This document shows positions 41,487 through 51,900 of a stretch of 64,000 nucleotides of DNA, piece by piece. A model generated the notes under the pieces. It did not search any database, was not told where the DNA came from, and worked only from the letters and a program-made list of their open reading frames with translations. Within the stretch, counting starts at the first letter, position 1. Each line of letters begins with the position of its first letter. The DNA comes from Mucilaginibacter sp. 44-25. GTDB lineage: Bacteria; Bacteroidota; Bacteroidia; Sphingobacteriales; Sphingobacteriaceae. A program made the position numbers and the translations under genes. Location of the stretch: NCBI GenBank assembly GCA_001898335.1, contig MKTS01000012.1, positions 124,001-188,000 on the forward strand, written 5' to 3'.

Positions 41487-43424
41487 TTACAGTTTCATTC
41501 TTTGTATACGCACCGCATTCAAAATAGCTAATAAGGCAACGCCTACGTCTGCAATCACCGCTTCCCAAAGACTGGCTACTCCGCCTGCACCTAATACTAA
41601 CACGATCACTTTCACGACCATTGCCAAAATTATATTTTGCCAAACCACCCTCTTGGTAATTCTACCGATCATGACAGCCAATGTAATTTTTGATGGCTGA
41701 TCGTTCTGAATAACAATGTCTGCTGTTTCGATGGTGGCATCACTACCTAAACCGCCCATGGCAATCCCGGCATCGGCCAGGGCAACTACAGGTGCATCAT
41801 TAACGCCATCACCCACAAAGGCGATACGGCTTCCACTGTCTTTAAACCACTGAACTTTTTCGACCTTTCCATCCGGAAGCAAATCGCCGTAGGCTTTATC
41901 AATGCCCAACGCTTTGGCGACCTTATCTACAACTGCCTGTTTGTCTCCTGACAGCATAACCGTTTGAAGTTTTAAGCTATGCATCCGCTCAATTGCTTCT
42001 TTAGCATCTTCTTTAATCTCATCAGCAATGGTGATATAACCTGCATACTTATTATCTACTGCTACTACCACCACGGTATCTACCAAATTATCAACCTCAG
42101 AAGGATAGGTAACACTAAACTTTTTCAACAACTTGGGATTTCCGGCCAATACAATTTTGCCTTCGACCGTTCCTTTCAGGCCATGACCTGATATTTCTTC
42201 GACATTTTCCGCTTTCAAGTTTGCTTTATCGCCTGCATATTCAACTACGGCTTTGGCAATCGGGTGGGTGGAGTTTGCCTCGATAGCGGCTGCGATTTTA
42301 ATCAACTCGGCTTGATCAAAATTATCGGTAACAACTTCCTGTACTTTAAATACCCCTTTTGTCAAAGTGCCTGTTTTATCCATAATGACTGTGTCAATCA
42401 TGGTCATGACATCTAAGAAGTTGGAGCCCTTAAACAGGATACCGTTTCGGGATGCAAGCCCGATTCCGCCAAAGTAACCAAGCGGAATAGATACTACCAG
42501 TGCGCAAGGGCAGCTAATGACCAAAAATACCAATGCGCGGTAAAACCACTGTTGAAAGTTGTACGGATCGGTAAAGAAATAGGGAACAAAGCACAGTAGT
42601 AATGCCAGCCCGAAAACAATTGGCGTGTAGACTTTTGCAAAGCGACTGATAAAAAGTTGCGTTTGTGATTTACGGGCCGTGGCATCCTGAACCATTTCCA
42701 GTATCTGACTCAATTTGCTGTCCTTAAACAACGCTTTGACCTGTACCTCACTTACTTTATCCAGGTTAATCATACCCGCCAAAACCTTTTCACCCTTGCG
42801 TTTAGTATCGGGTTTGCTTTCGCCGGTTAAGGCTGCGGTGTTAAAACTGGCGGTATCTGAATATAGTTCGCCATCCAGTGCCACCTTTTCACCCGCTTTC
42901 ACTTGTATGATCTCGTCAACCTTTACAGTCTTCGGGTCTACATTTGTTGTCTTACCATCCCGCATAACCGTAACGCTATCCGGCCTTATATCCAGCAGTG
43001 CTTTAATGCTTTTCTTTGCACGGTTTACGGCGGCATCCTGAAACCATTCACCAATCGAATAAAACACCATTACGGCCACACCTTCGCTGTAAGATCCGAT
43101 GCTGAAAGCCCCGATAGTGGCAACGCTCATCAGGAAAAACTCGTTGAAAAAATCGAAATGCTTTGCTTTGCGCCAGGCCATACCTAAAACATTATAGCCA
43201 GCCAGCACAAATGCAACCAAAAAGATGATGAGGTTGACCGGGAATGGTGGTTGCCATTTAAAGCCATACTCCAGCGTCAGCATGATGATCAAAATGAGCA
43301 GCGCAGTAAGCAACGGCCAATGGCTCAGCCAGGTTTCCCCTTCCTCGGGTTTGTTCATTTCAACGACTTCATGATCTTCTTTTGTAATCTTCGAATCCAG
43401 GTCTTTGTCTTTAATGATATTCAC
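41487..43424 (-). CDS. Zn/Cd/Pb-type P1B ATPase (ZntA/CadA-like)
   Basis: 645 residues from GTG 43424. No HMA domain; a short charged N-terminus precedes eight TM helices. Motifs: ALTGESKPDTKR, the metal site VISCPCALVVSIPLGYF (CPC with a following Pro, as in P1B-2), DKTGTLTKGVF, HPIAKAVVEYA and GDGVNDAPVVALADAG, then a C-terminal Lys-rich helix. It exports divalent soft metals to the periplasm. The true start may be ATG 43504 with a frameshift in an A7 run, described separately. Confidence 0.92.
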   Translation of the reverse strand: MNIIKDKDLDSKITKEDHEVVEMNKPEEGETWLSHWPLLTALLILIIMLTLEYGFKWQPPFPVNLIIFLVAFVLAGYNVLGMAWRKAKHFDFFNEFFLMSVATIGAFSIGSYSEGVAVMVFYSIGEWFQDAAVNRAKKSIKALLDIRPDSVTVMRDGKTTNVDPKTVKVDEIIQVKAGEKVALDGELYSDTASFNTAALTGESKPDTKRKGEKVLAGMINLDKVSEVQVKALFKDSKLSQILEMVQDATARKSQTQLFISRFAKVYTPIVFGLALLLCFVPYFFTDPYNFQQWFYRALVFLVISCPCALVVSIPLGYFGGIGLASRNGILFKGSNFLDVMTMIDTVIMDKTGTLTKGVFKVQEVVTDNFDQAELIKIAAAIEANSTHPIAKAVVEYAGDKANLKAENVEEISGHGLKGTVEGKIVLAGNPKLLKKFSVTYPSEVDNLVDTVVVVAVDNKYAGYITIADEIKEDAKEAIERMHSLKLQTVMLSGDKQAVVDKVAKALGIDKAYGDLLPDGKVEKVQWFKDSGSRIAFVGDGVNDAPVVALADAGIAMGGLGSDATIETADIVIQNDQPSKITLAVMIGRITKRVVWQNIILAMVVKVIVLVLGAGGVASLWEAVIADVGVALLAILNAVRIQRMKL

Positions 43425-43462
43425 CTGAAGGCTATCATTTTTAAAATATGAATCCTGTCCGT

Positions 43463-43504
43463 TTACCTGTGCTGATGACTGCTTTTTTTATTTTCTTCTT
43501 CCAT
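43463..43504 (-). other. Possible true 5' end of the ZntA-like gene, out of frame
   Basis: ATG 43504 begins MEEENKKSSHQHR and stops at TAA 43463-43465. An A7 run at 43483-43489 follows the sixth codon. A single-base length change there would join this start to the frame KQSSAQVNGQDSYFKNDSLQ that continues without stop into the ATPase. So this is either a homopolymer frameshift, a sequencing error or a slippage switch. Confidence 0.4.
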
Positions 43505-43756
43505 TATTGCGAGTTTATGAACGTGCAAACTAAATCTAAGTTTAGTAGCAGGCTGCCGATTTGTTTCATGTGAATAAATAGTTCTTTTAGCTGATAACTA
43601 TTTATTAATTGAAATTAATTATTTAATTTTTATTAATTGAAAAAACAAGACCAATAAATAACTTGATAAGCGACGGTCAAAATCAATTATCTAAACTATT
43701 TCCATCCACCGTGGGCCGGGCATAGTTTTTTGCCGATTCCTGCCTATATTAATGAA

Positions 43757-44743
43757 CTAAATATTAATAAGACCAATTTTTTTTGAATGTAAGATCGCCT
43801 CGCTATTTTCCTTAAAAAAACAAGTGTCTATCCCATGGTTTTCGATTTCTGATAGTAAATCCATTGTAAGTAATTCTTTAACCGGGTTAATGTTTCTAAT
43901 ATACACTGCAATGATGCGTTTGGGATGTTTCTTTACGATGGCAGCATAAATCATAGGGTCTTTTTGTGAATTGTCTCCCAAGAGAACGAACTTTTGATTG
44001 GCGAAATCATTAAGGATTCTTAATATCCAAATCATTTTTGCGTCGTGTTTAGCTTTGCGTTTATTCAAAAGGCGGTGCCATGAAGTAAGATTATTTAACA
44101 GGAAGATACCTTTCGGCAGTTTATTGATAGCAAAAAAATGTTTCAGGTCGTCATATAAGTTCCATTCACTGCTTGAGATGTAAAAAAAAGGATTGGTTAT
44201 GTAGCCATCGGTATGCGATAACGACAATAAACGGTAATGTTCAACTGCATCGTCAAATACTTTCCTTGAATAGGGGTTTTTAGTCAAAAGGGTCTTTAGT
44301 TTCTTCAAAAGGTAGGCAGAATGAGAAACCAATACAGTATCGTCAATGTCAGATATAAAAGCATATTGGGTAGAATGGGGTACATATATTCTTCCTTCAC
44401 CTCTTATCTGAATGCTTTCTTTTTCATCTAAAACATTAACTTTAACATCATGCCATCCGGAAGCCACTTTAGCAATTGATTGCCATTCAAACAAAAAAAA
44501 ACCATCATTTCCGGTTTTTGCGTATAAGTTGTAATTCTTCCATATTAACTGAACCCTCACATTTGCAACGGGTTTAACGGAGAACATTCTTAACATATGA
44601 ATAGCATTTAAAAAGGGATTGTTGGAATAATGACGAGTTGCGGTTTTGTTTCTTAATAAAACATGACCAGATATAAAAAAGTTATCAGTGTAGCCATACC
44701 CATCATAAACTCGAACACTTCTTTCATTTTTACCTATTTTCAT
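43757..44743 (-). CDS. App1-type (DUF2183) phosphatidate phosphatase-like protein
   Basis: 328 residues. The N-terminal half is beta-rich (HVLLRNKTATRHYS, VRVQLIWKNYNLYAKTG). The C-terminal half is a HAD-like domain with YAFISDIDDTVLVSHSAYL (D-x-D-D-T-V), YISSSEWNLYDDL and KFVLLGDNSQKDPMIYA, the motifs of App1/DUF2183 lipid phosphatases. Likely cytosolic and membrane-peripheral, acting on phosphatidic acid. A lipid kinase gene lies ~1.5 kb away on the same strand. Confidence 0.8.
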   Translation of the reverse strand: MKIGKNERSVRVYDGYGYTDNFFISGHVLLRNKTATRHYSNNPFLNAIHMLRMFSVKPVANVRVQLIWKNYNLYAKTGNDGFFLFEWQSIAKVASGWHDVKVNVLDEKESIQIRGEGRIYVPHSTQYAFISDIDDTVLVSHSAYLLKKLKTLLTKNPYSRKVFDDAVEHYRLLSLSHTDGYITNPFFYISSSEWNLYDDLKHFFAINKLPKGIFLLNNLTSWHRLLNKRKAKHDAKMIWILRILNDFANQKFVLLGDNSQKDPMIYAAIVKKHPKRIIAVYIRNINPVKELLTMDLLSEIENHGIDTCFFKENSEAILHSKKIGLINI

Positions 44744-44770
44744 TTTTCTACAAATAGTGCGCTAATTAAA

Positions 44771-45994
44771 TTACCGGCTTGTTAAGGTCTTTTTCAGACT
44801 TAGAACATGATTAATTACTTCTTTTCGCTGCTGAACCCCTGTAGCCAAGGCTAAAATCAAATATAACCAGGAGAGATAGGTTAACGAATGAATCGTGGTT
44901 ATTTCGTCGTTCCGGTAAATAAAAGCAATCAAGAGTTGGATGGCAAAAAGAAAAAGCAGTATTAACCCTTTCTTAAGAGAAAAATTTAAGTTTAGTAAAA
45001 GGGACAAGGCAAAAAGCGATTGGGCTGCGGTTAAAAAAAACTCCTCCCTTTGCCTGGCATCCAAAGGTAAATGTCCCCAAGTTCCGCCGCCTATAGAATA
45101 AGCAAGCGGAATCATTCCAACGAGCAATGTCCATTGATTGATCTTATCACTGATCAGTGCGGATAGGGCAGACTCCGGTTTAAGTGCGAGAGTTAGCAGG
45201 ATGGCAATAATAATTGTTGGGGCCTCACTGGCCAGCGGAGCTAGCCACTGGATCAGCAAAAATTTATTTAGCCCCAATTGCCCGCCTGTAGCGATCAGCG
45301 ATTCTGCAAATGGTTCTGCGGATAATAAAATGACAAATGCCGCATAAACGCCCAGGCCGGTGATGATCAGATATTGCTTCTGCTTTGATAATTTAGTTAA
45401 AGCGGCGGCTGGCCCAATTTCCTCTTCCACCTCTAGCCCTCCATCGGACCTTTTACCGGTTCGCCATAAGTACATAGAGTATACAATGATAAGAATAAGA
45501 TTGTCCCACAGATCAATTTTATTTTTCAGGACAATGACAAAGGAATATAGACTTGCAAGGAATAAGAACGCTATTTCCGTGAAATTCTCCTTAGCTAGTG
45601 TAACACTTTTTTTCTTACTTTGCCACCAATAGAGTAAAACGATTAACGGCCACGCCAACCCTACCAAAAGCCGGTTGGCACCGGTCATATTCGCAGCGGC
45701 AAAGCCGACGTATTCTGATCCTGGATGCCGGCCTGCCTGAAAACTGTAATAGATATCTACTGCATATTCGGGAAGCACTGTGATCAGGGCCAATACTGCA
45801 ATGGCCAGTCCCTTTGCAACAAACTTTTCGGCGGATTCCAATCCCCAGGAAAGCAGAAAGCCGGCACCCAATAGTGCGAAAAAAAAAATAACAGTAGCAA
45901 TAATCGAAGGAGGGTGCAGACCACCCAATCGCACAACTACCCCTGTTAAAGTGGCTGCAATAGCAAATGCAACAGACAGATAAAATTTTTTCAT
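44771..45994 (-). CDS. Cation/proton exchanger of the Na+/Ca2+ exchanger superfamily
   Basis: 407 residues with ~11 TM helices. Conserved alpha-repeats: AIAVLALITVLPEYAVD, then FAAANMTGANRLLVG, and in the second half LIQWLAPLASEAPTIIIAIL (S-E-A-P). These are the acidic/polar transport motifs of CaCA exchangers. Moves Ca2+ or a similar cation against H+ or Na+. 27 bases behind the App1-like gene on the same strand, so possibly co-transcribed. Confidence 0.8.
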   Translation of the reverse strand: MKKFYLSVAFAIAATLTGVVVRLGGLHPPSIIATVIFFFALLGAGFLLSWGLESAEKFVAKGLAIAVLALITVLPEYAVDIYYSFQAGRHPGSEYVGFAAANMTGANRLLVGLAWPLIVLLYWWQSKKKSVTLAKENFTEIAFLFLASLYSFVIVLKNKIDLWDNLILIIVYSMYLWRTGKRSDGGLEVEEEIGPAAALTKLSKQKQYLIITGLGVYAAFVILLSAEPFAESLIATGGQLGLNKFLLIQWLAPLASEAPTIIIAILLTLALKPESALSALISDKINQWTLLVGMIPLAYSIGGGTWGHLPLDARQREEFFLTAAQSLFALSLLLNLNFSLKKGLILLFLFAIQLLIAFIYRNDEITTIHSLTYLSWLYLILALATGVQQRKEVINHVLSLKKTLTSR

Positions 45995-46238
45995 ATAGTG
46001 TGAAATGATAATAACATGTTAAAAATGATTTGTTTTTGGAAACAACAAAAATTGTTTTTAAAATAAATTTTAATTCTTTAGCAAAAACCTGGCAATGATA
46101 TTTACACTCAGTACGTAAAATTACCTTAAATGAAAAAGATCAACTCCCATTCACCCAAACCAGGCTTCTTGTCATCCTTATACTGCGAATAATACAATCA
46201 AATCATTCAAAATTGTTTAAATAGCAAAATGAATTACA

Positions 46239-47114
46239 CTACGGTGTGATAATTGTCAATACATTTGGCAATATATAAGCCTTAATTTCATTTATGACCC
46301 CTAAATATTCTCCATCAACTTGAAAATGAGCCTTTTTCTTAGTTTGAATATAAAGTGTTTTTGTTTGCAGGATCTCCGTTTTTGTATAATCATAGGGCGT
46401 ATGCGTTATCATCATTTTAAAGATTTCCGCTATTGAAATCTTTTTGAGAATGATCACCTCGAAAACTTCATCGTCCAGTCTGCCAATAGGATTGATCAAC
46501 GCCCCGGTACCATATCTGGTCGCGTTCGCGATCACAAGCATTGCCGCATCTCTTTTGATCGAGGTACTGTCGGTTTGAATGGTTACGCAAACAGTAGGCT
46601 TATTCCAAAAGACCTTCCATGAAGCTTTAACATAGCCCCACATTCCTCTGTCGTTAGCGGTGTCGAATTTTTTTATCATGAATGCATTGAATCCTATATC
46701 GCTTAAATGAATACACAGATGGTCATTGATTTTTACAAGATGCACTCGCTTTGTACCCCCGTTTACGATAACGTCCAGAGCCTTGAGGGGATCTTCCGGT
46801 ATCATCAGTTCTTTCGCCAGGCCATTAGCAGAGCCTGCTGGTATGATACCTAATGGGATTTGTGTTCCTTGTAAATATTGCGCCACCATTTTAACCGTTC
46901 CGTCGCCACCTACAGCGACTACTTTATCCGGAATATAGTTCTTTATCTTTGTTTGAATGCTCTCGGGATGACAGGGAACAGTTAGATGAAATAATTCAAC
47001 GCAATAATCGGAAGTTTTATAAAAGTTTTTAATAATGCTATCCCAGTCTATGTCCTTGCAGCCAGATCCGGGATTAATTATAAATAGTATTTTGATACCC
47101 AAGGTGCTTTTCAT
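46239..47114 (-). CDS. Diacylglycerol/lipid kinase family protein (YegS/DgkB-like)
   Basis: 291 residues. The DAGK catalytic core shows FIINPGSGCKDIDWDSI, VAVGGDGTVKMVAQYL (GGDGT) and LGIIPAGSANGLAKELMIP. The C-terminal half is a beta-sandwich ending AHFQVDGEYLGV. Phosphorylates diacylglycerol, ceramide or related lipids in the cytoplasm; the exact substrate is unclear. Near the App1-like phosphatase, so the two may run opposite reactions on phosphatidic acid. Confidence 0.88.
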   Translation of the reverse strand: MKSTLGIKILFIINPGSGCKDIDWDSIIKNFYKTSDYCVELFHLTVPCHPESIQTKIKNYIPDKVVAVGGDGTVKMVAQYLQGTQIPLGIIPAGSANGLAKELMIPEDPLKALDVIVNGGTKRVHLVKINDHLCIHLSDIGFNAFMIKKFDTANDRGMWGYVKASWKVFWNKPTVCVTIQTDSTSIKRDAAMLVIANATRYGTGALINPIGRLDDEVFEVIILKKISIAEIFKMMITHTPYDYTKTEILQTKTLYIQTKKKAHFQVDGEYLGVINEIKAYILPNVLTIITP

Positions 47115-47158
47115 AGGTCGTGTCTTATTAATGAAGTATGGGTTTTTAAGGATAAAAG

Positions 47159-47187
47159 CTATACCCGGAGATTTATTCCGGGTATAG
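47159..47187 (-). terminator. Terminator after the mgtC-like gene
   Basis: An 11-bp perfect stem (CTATACCCGGA / TCCGGGTATAG) with a 7-base loop, followed on the minus strand by CTTTTAT. It lies 9 bases behind the MgtC stop and closes the czcB-mgtC transcript. Confidence 0.7.
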
Positions 47188-47195
47188 GATGTCAG

Positions 47196-47657
47196 TTAAC
47201 TGGCTTTGATTTTTATTTTTTCCTTCCAGCGTTTGTACCATAATTGCCTGTCCAGCGACAGTAGAAAATATAGCATGCAAGAAGCTACGACAGCAATAAT
47301 AAACATGTCCAATCCAACGGTAACACCGACTGCTGCCGTACACCAAACGGTTGCTGCGGAAGTTAAGCCATACGCGCCGTTAGCACCTTCGTTTTTGGAA
47401 ATGATACCAGCGCCTAAAAAACCAATACCGATAATAATGTTGGCAATGATCCGGGAGGCAGAGGTAATATCATTAAAACTGTCTGCTATAGCGGTAAACA
47501 GGGTAGAACCGAAACAGATAGCGGCGTAAGTGCGGATACCCGCATCTGCTCCCTGTTTTTCGCGATCATATCCTATAAAAGCGCCAAAAATAAAAGCCAC
47601 AAAAAGTTTACCCACCATCACCAGTTCGAAATTCATATCCATATCTAAGATTTTCAT
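47196..47657 (-). CDS. MgtC/SapB-family membrane protein
   Basis: 153 residues with four or five TM helices. Motifs: FGAFIGYDREKQGADAGIRT (the conserved R/D-rich MgtC signature), CFGSTLFTAIAD, GIGFLGAGIISKNEG and GLTSAATVWCTAAVGV. Lacks the C-terminal ACT-like domain of pathogenic MgtC. Its function is likely in envelope or Mg homeostasis. 6 bases behind czcB, so co-transcribed with the RND pump. Confidence 0.88.
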   Translation of the reverse strand: MKILDMDMNFELVMVGKLFVAFIFGAFIGYDREKQGADAGIRTYAAICFGSTLFTAIADSFNDITSASRIIANIIIGIGFLGAGIISKNEGANGAYGLTSAATVWCTAAVGVTVGLDMFIIAVVASCMLYFLLSLDRQLWYKRWKEKIKIKAS

Positions 47658-47663
47658 GGTTGG

Positions 47664-48938
47664 TTATTCGCCCTCCTCGCCTGCGTTGGTCATTTTGCCT
47701 AATGCGAAAAATGCCCCTGTGATGATAACTTTAGCAGTTGGTGATATTTCTTCCAATAGCTTTATTTCTGTATAGCCCATATTATTTGCACCCTTCACCA
47801 CCTTCACCCTTCTAAAGGACAATCTGGGTTCTTTTTGTTCATTTGCTTCAGTCGCTGTCCCGGAATTTTTCGCCGGTTTTTCTTTGGTTTCACTTGGCTT
47901 CTTTTCACCATCACCCTGTTCACTCACCTGAACAAAAATGTAGTCCTGGCCCTGATAGGTCACAATAGCTTCATCCGGCAGCGAGGGCACCACAGCATTG
48001 CCCACATTCACCATTGCATTGATGCTCATGCCTTCAATCATGCCTTTTTTGTCTCCCAGAACACCGGCCCTTACTGCAATGGTTGTGGAGCCGTCTTCAA
48101 AGGCCGTTCCGATAGCATTGATGACAGCCTGGTGTTCTTTGGCAGGGTTATTCGTTATATTAAAACGGATGGTTTGATCTAAGTGGATTTTAGGCAGGTC
48201 TTTTTCATACATAAATAATTTTACCTGTAAACGGTCGTTATTAACTATTTCCGCTATGACGGTATTCGCATCTGTGTAGGTGCCGATTTCGGCACTAACC
48301 TTGCTGACGGTGCCTGTTACCGGTGCCCTGACAGCTAAGCTGGAAGTAATCTTGCCGCTTGCTACGCTTTCCGGCGAAATGCCTAAGGTCGACAACTGAG
48401 TGTAAAGAGCATCCTTTTCCGTATCCAATGTCTTTAGGTCACTCTCCGCCTGCTGAAGGTTCTTTCTGGCACCGGCGTTCCCGGTAACAAGGGTCTTTTG
48501 CCGGTCATATTCCAGTTTAGCCAGGTTGAGCTTAGTATTAACGGTCAAATATTGTTGCTGCATATTGACCAGATCAGGGTTGACAATCGTGGCGATAGAT
48601 TCGCCTTTATGAACAAGGCTGCCTGGAACAATGGTCAGGGTACGAACAATACCGTTAAATGATGAGGTGACTTTAGCTTTAAATTGATTGGGGACCTCTA
48701 ATACCCCATTCACTTTAAACGAGGAACTTATCCCTCGCGGTTCGATATGGCCCAGTTCGATGCCGATGGCTTTCATCTGCTCGTCTGTAAGTTCAACATT
48801 GTCCGGATTATCCGCAACGGGTGCAGCAGTGTCCTTTGGGGCTTCAGTTTTCTCCGGAGCGCCTTTATCTTTACTATTGGTACAGGCCGTGCACAGGGTC
48901 AAGGCCAGCAGAAAATATACTATTGTAATTGCTTTCAT
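47664..48938 (-). CDS. czcB: CzcB-like RND adaptor lipoprotein
   Basis: 424 residues with a lipobox (LALTLCTAC, about Cys19). HlyD domains: VTSSFNGIVRTLTIVPGSLVH (lipoyl half), coiled-coil hairpin LAKLEYDRQKTLVTGN, lipoyl LAVRAPVTGTVSKVSAEIG, then beta-barrel and C-terminal domain with an acidic/Lys linker (KPSETKEKPAKNSG). No HMBD, unlike the two Cus-type adaptors. Located 4 bases behind the CzcA-C fusion, as expected for its periplasmic partner. Confidence 0.9.
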   Translation of the reverse strand: MKAITIVYFLLALTLCTACTNSKDKGAPEKTEAPKDTAAPVADNPDNVELTDEQMKAIGIELGHIEPRGISSSFKVNGVLEVPNQFKAKVTSSFNGIVRTLTIVPGSLVHKGESIATIVNPDLVNMQQQYLTVNTKLNLAKLEYDRQKTLVTGNAGARKNLQQAESDLKTLDTEKDALYTQLSTLGISPESVASGKITSSLAVRAPVTGTVSKVSAEIGTYTDANTVIAEIVNNDRLQVKLFMYEKDLPKIHLDQTIRFNITNNPAKEHQAVINAIGTAFEDGSTTIAVRAGVLGDKKGMIEGMSINAMVNVGNAVVPSLPDEAIVTYQGQDYIFVQVSEQGDGEKKPSETKEKPAKNSGTATEANEQKEPRLSFRRVKVVKGANNMGYTEIKLLEEISPTAKVIITGAFFALGKMTNAGEEGE

Positions 48939-48942
48939 GTTT

Positions 48943-51900
48943 CTATTGATTGATATAATAATTTACTTCGATAACCGCCTGGTTGTAGTCGTTTAAAACA
49001 TCCAAATAATTCCGTTGAATATCTATCGCCTGCGTGATAAACTGCGACAGTTCGGCAAAGCCTATCTCGCCTGAACGGTAAGCCAATGTTGCCGCCGCTA
49101 CAATCGCATTAGCCTGCTTCAGTCCGGTAGTCTCATAAAAAGTTAAGCTTGCTTTAGATCGCTCAAGCTTTTGTACCGCCTGTAAGTAAGCCGTATTCAG
49201 ATTGAGCCTTTCCAGGTTTAATTGCTGCTCCTGGACATTTTTCTCAATTTCTGCAGCCTTGATCATCGTATGATACCCCCTTGTAAAAATGGGGATCCGG
49301 GCAGTTACAGAAAATCCTGAATAAGGGTTTTGTACACCATAAAGCCGTTGAGAGAAAAATCGTCCTTCAAAATCCGGATAGCGCGATTGTTTTTGCAGTC
49401 GTAATCCCGCATCGGCGATAGCAACATTTTGCTGTTGCAGCTGTATTTGAGGATGACTTTCGATCGCGGCGGCATAAGAACTTATTGGCAGCTTTTCCAG
49501 GGGCCCCTGTTCCGAAAACAGGTTGCTTTCACTTCCGGTAAGCTGTCTTAAGGACTGCTGCTGAATGCGGATGTCACTGTTAAATTGCTTTATCTGCGAT
49601 TCCAGTTCCCGCAAACGCGCTTCGGCGGCTATGCTATCCAGTCCTGCAACATCACCGACCCTTACCTTTAACCTTGCGGCTTGATAAGTTGTCGTGTAAA
49701 TGCTATCCAGCCTTGTATAAAGATTTTTACGCTCCTGTAAATACCAGATCGTATAATATACTTTTCTGATATCCCGGCGAATTTCCAGTCGTGACCTATT
49801 GATCGTAAGCTGGTCGAATTTAGACTGTTCTTCCAGTAGGTTTCTCCTGGCTTTATAAACGCCCGGCCATTCCAAAGCCTGGGATAGGCCTATTTTTAAA
49901 ACGCCGTTTGGATTATCGATATTTTTTCCGGAACGCAAATCTTCATTTTCGGCAAATATGCCTGTTTTAGGAAGCTGGCCGGCTGTTCCGATTAAAGTTT
50001 GAGACTTATTTAGTTGCAGCTGGTAAACTTTTAACTGGAGGTTACCACGCATGGAAGTATCAATACCACTTCTTGCCGGTATTTGCTGTGCATACGTTTT
50101 TTGGCTCACCCCAAAAAGTGATAGCAAAATAACGACGGTTGCAACAAGGCCTTTGCCAGGCAAACTTACTTTTTTCTTAACAAAGAGAATGTACAATAAA
50201 GGAAGCACGATTAGGGTTAAAAAGGTAGCCGTTATTAATCCCCCGATCACCACGGTAGCTAAAGGCTTCTGGACCTCGCCACCCGCACCTGTTGACAACG
50301 CCATCGGCAAAAATCCGAGCGATGCTACGGTGGCAGTCATCAGGACCGGCCGCAACCTTAAACTTGTGCCCACCATGACCCGCTTCAATACATCGGTTAT
50401 ACCCTCCTTTTCCAACTGATTGAACGTACCGATCAGTACAATACCATTCAATACGGCAACGCCAAAAAGCGCTATGAAGCCCACACCCGCAGAGATACTG
50501 AAAGGCATACCACGAATAAGCAGGGCTGCTACACCCCCAATGGCAGACATCGGTATGGCGGTAAAGATCAGCGTAGCTTGTTTGAACGAATTGAAGGCAA
50601 AAAATAACAGCAGATAAATTAAAAACAAGGCTAAAGGTACAGCGATCATCAATCTTGCCGAAGCTTTTTGCAGATTTTCAAATGCACCGCCATAAGTCAG
50701 ATAATATCCCTGCGGCAGTCTCGTCTTGTTGAGTTTGGCCTGTATGTCCTTCACTACACTTTCGACATCCCTGCCCTGGACATTAAAGCTGATCACAATC
50801 CTTCGCTTTCCGGATTCGCGGCTGATCTGGGCTGGCCCGTCTTTTAAGTTTATACTGGCAATCTGGCTTAAAGGTATCTGCAGTCCTGAAGGAGTGGATA
50901 TAAAAAGATTCCCGACATCTTCTATCGAAGTTCTGAAAGTCGTATCTAAGCGGATAACCATATCAAATCTTCGCTCGTTTTCGAATACCGCGCCTGCCGC
51001 TTTACCGGCAAAAGCCGAACTGATGGTGGTGTTGACATCCTCAATATTCATCCCATAGTTGGCGATCTTTGTCCGGTCAAGAAGGATATTGATCTGCGGA
51101 AGGCCGCCTGTACGTTCTATCTGCGGCGTAGATGCGCCCTGTACAGAACTGATGATTTTACCTACTTTAGGCGCTAAGGCTGCCAGCGTATCCATGTTTT
51201 CACCAAATATTTTAATCGCAACGTCCTGTTTTACACCGGTCATCAGTTCATTAAAACGCATCTGAATCGGCTGACTTCCTTCTACAAAAACCCCGGGGAT
51301 CACATTCAATTTTTTTTCAATGGTTTCTCTTAGTTCTATAAAATCCATTTTTGACTGCCATTCATCCTCGGGTTTCATTTTGACGATCATATCGGTCATT
51401 TCGGGCGGCATAGGGTCGGTCGGTATTTCAGAACTGCCGGTTTTTCCAACAACTGACTCCACCTCAGGAAAACTTTTTATAATTCGCTCCACCTGCATGG
51501 AGGTTTTTATGCTTTGGGAAAGGGAAGTGCCCTGCGGCATCAAAACATTAAAGGAATAATCCCCCTCCTTTAGTTGCGGAATAAATTCGCCGCCCATTTT
51601 ACTGAATATAAAAAAGGTCACGAGCATTAAAACACCGGCAGATGCTACTACCGCTACCTTCCTCTTGATGGCCCAGTTCAGCATCGGATTATATCCTTTT
51701 TGGATCCAATTCATCATTTTATCGGCAAAAGTTTCCTTATGCTCTATTTTTTTAGAAAGAAACAACGATGACATCATCGGAATATAAGTTAAGGACAGCA
51801 GCAATGCACCAACAATGGCAAAGCCTACTGTCATCGCCATTGGTCTAAACATTTTACCTTCAATTCCTTGTAAGGAAAGAATCGGGAGGTAAACGATCAG

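Noticed and set aside
46301..46325. TATTCTCC match to the tRNA 3' end, as a possible right attachment site
   Set aside because: Only 8 bases match, and they lie inside the lipid kinase coding sequence without any of the T-arm sequence; consistent with chance.
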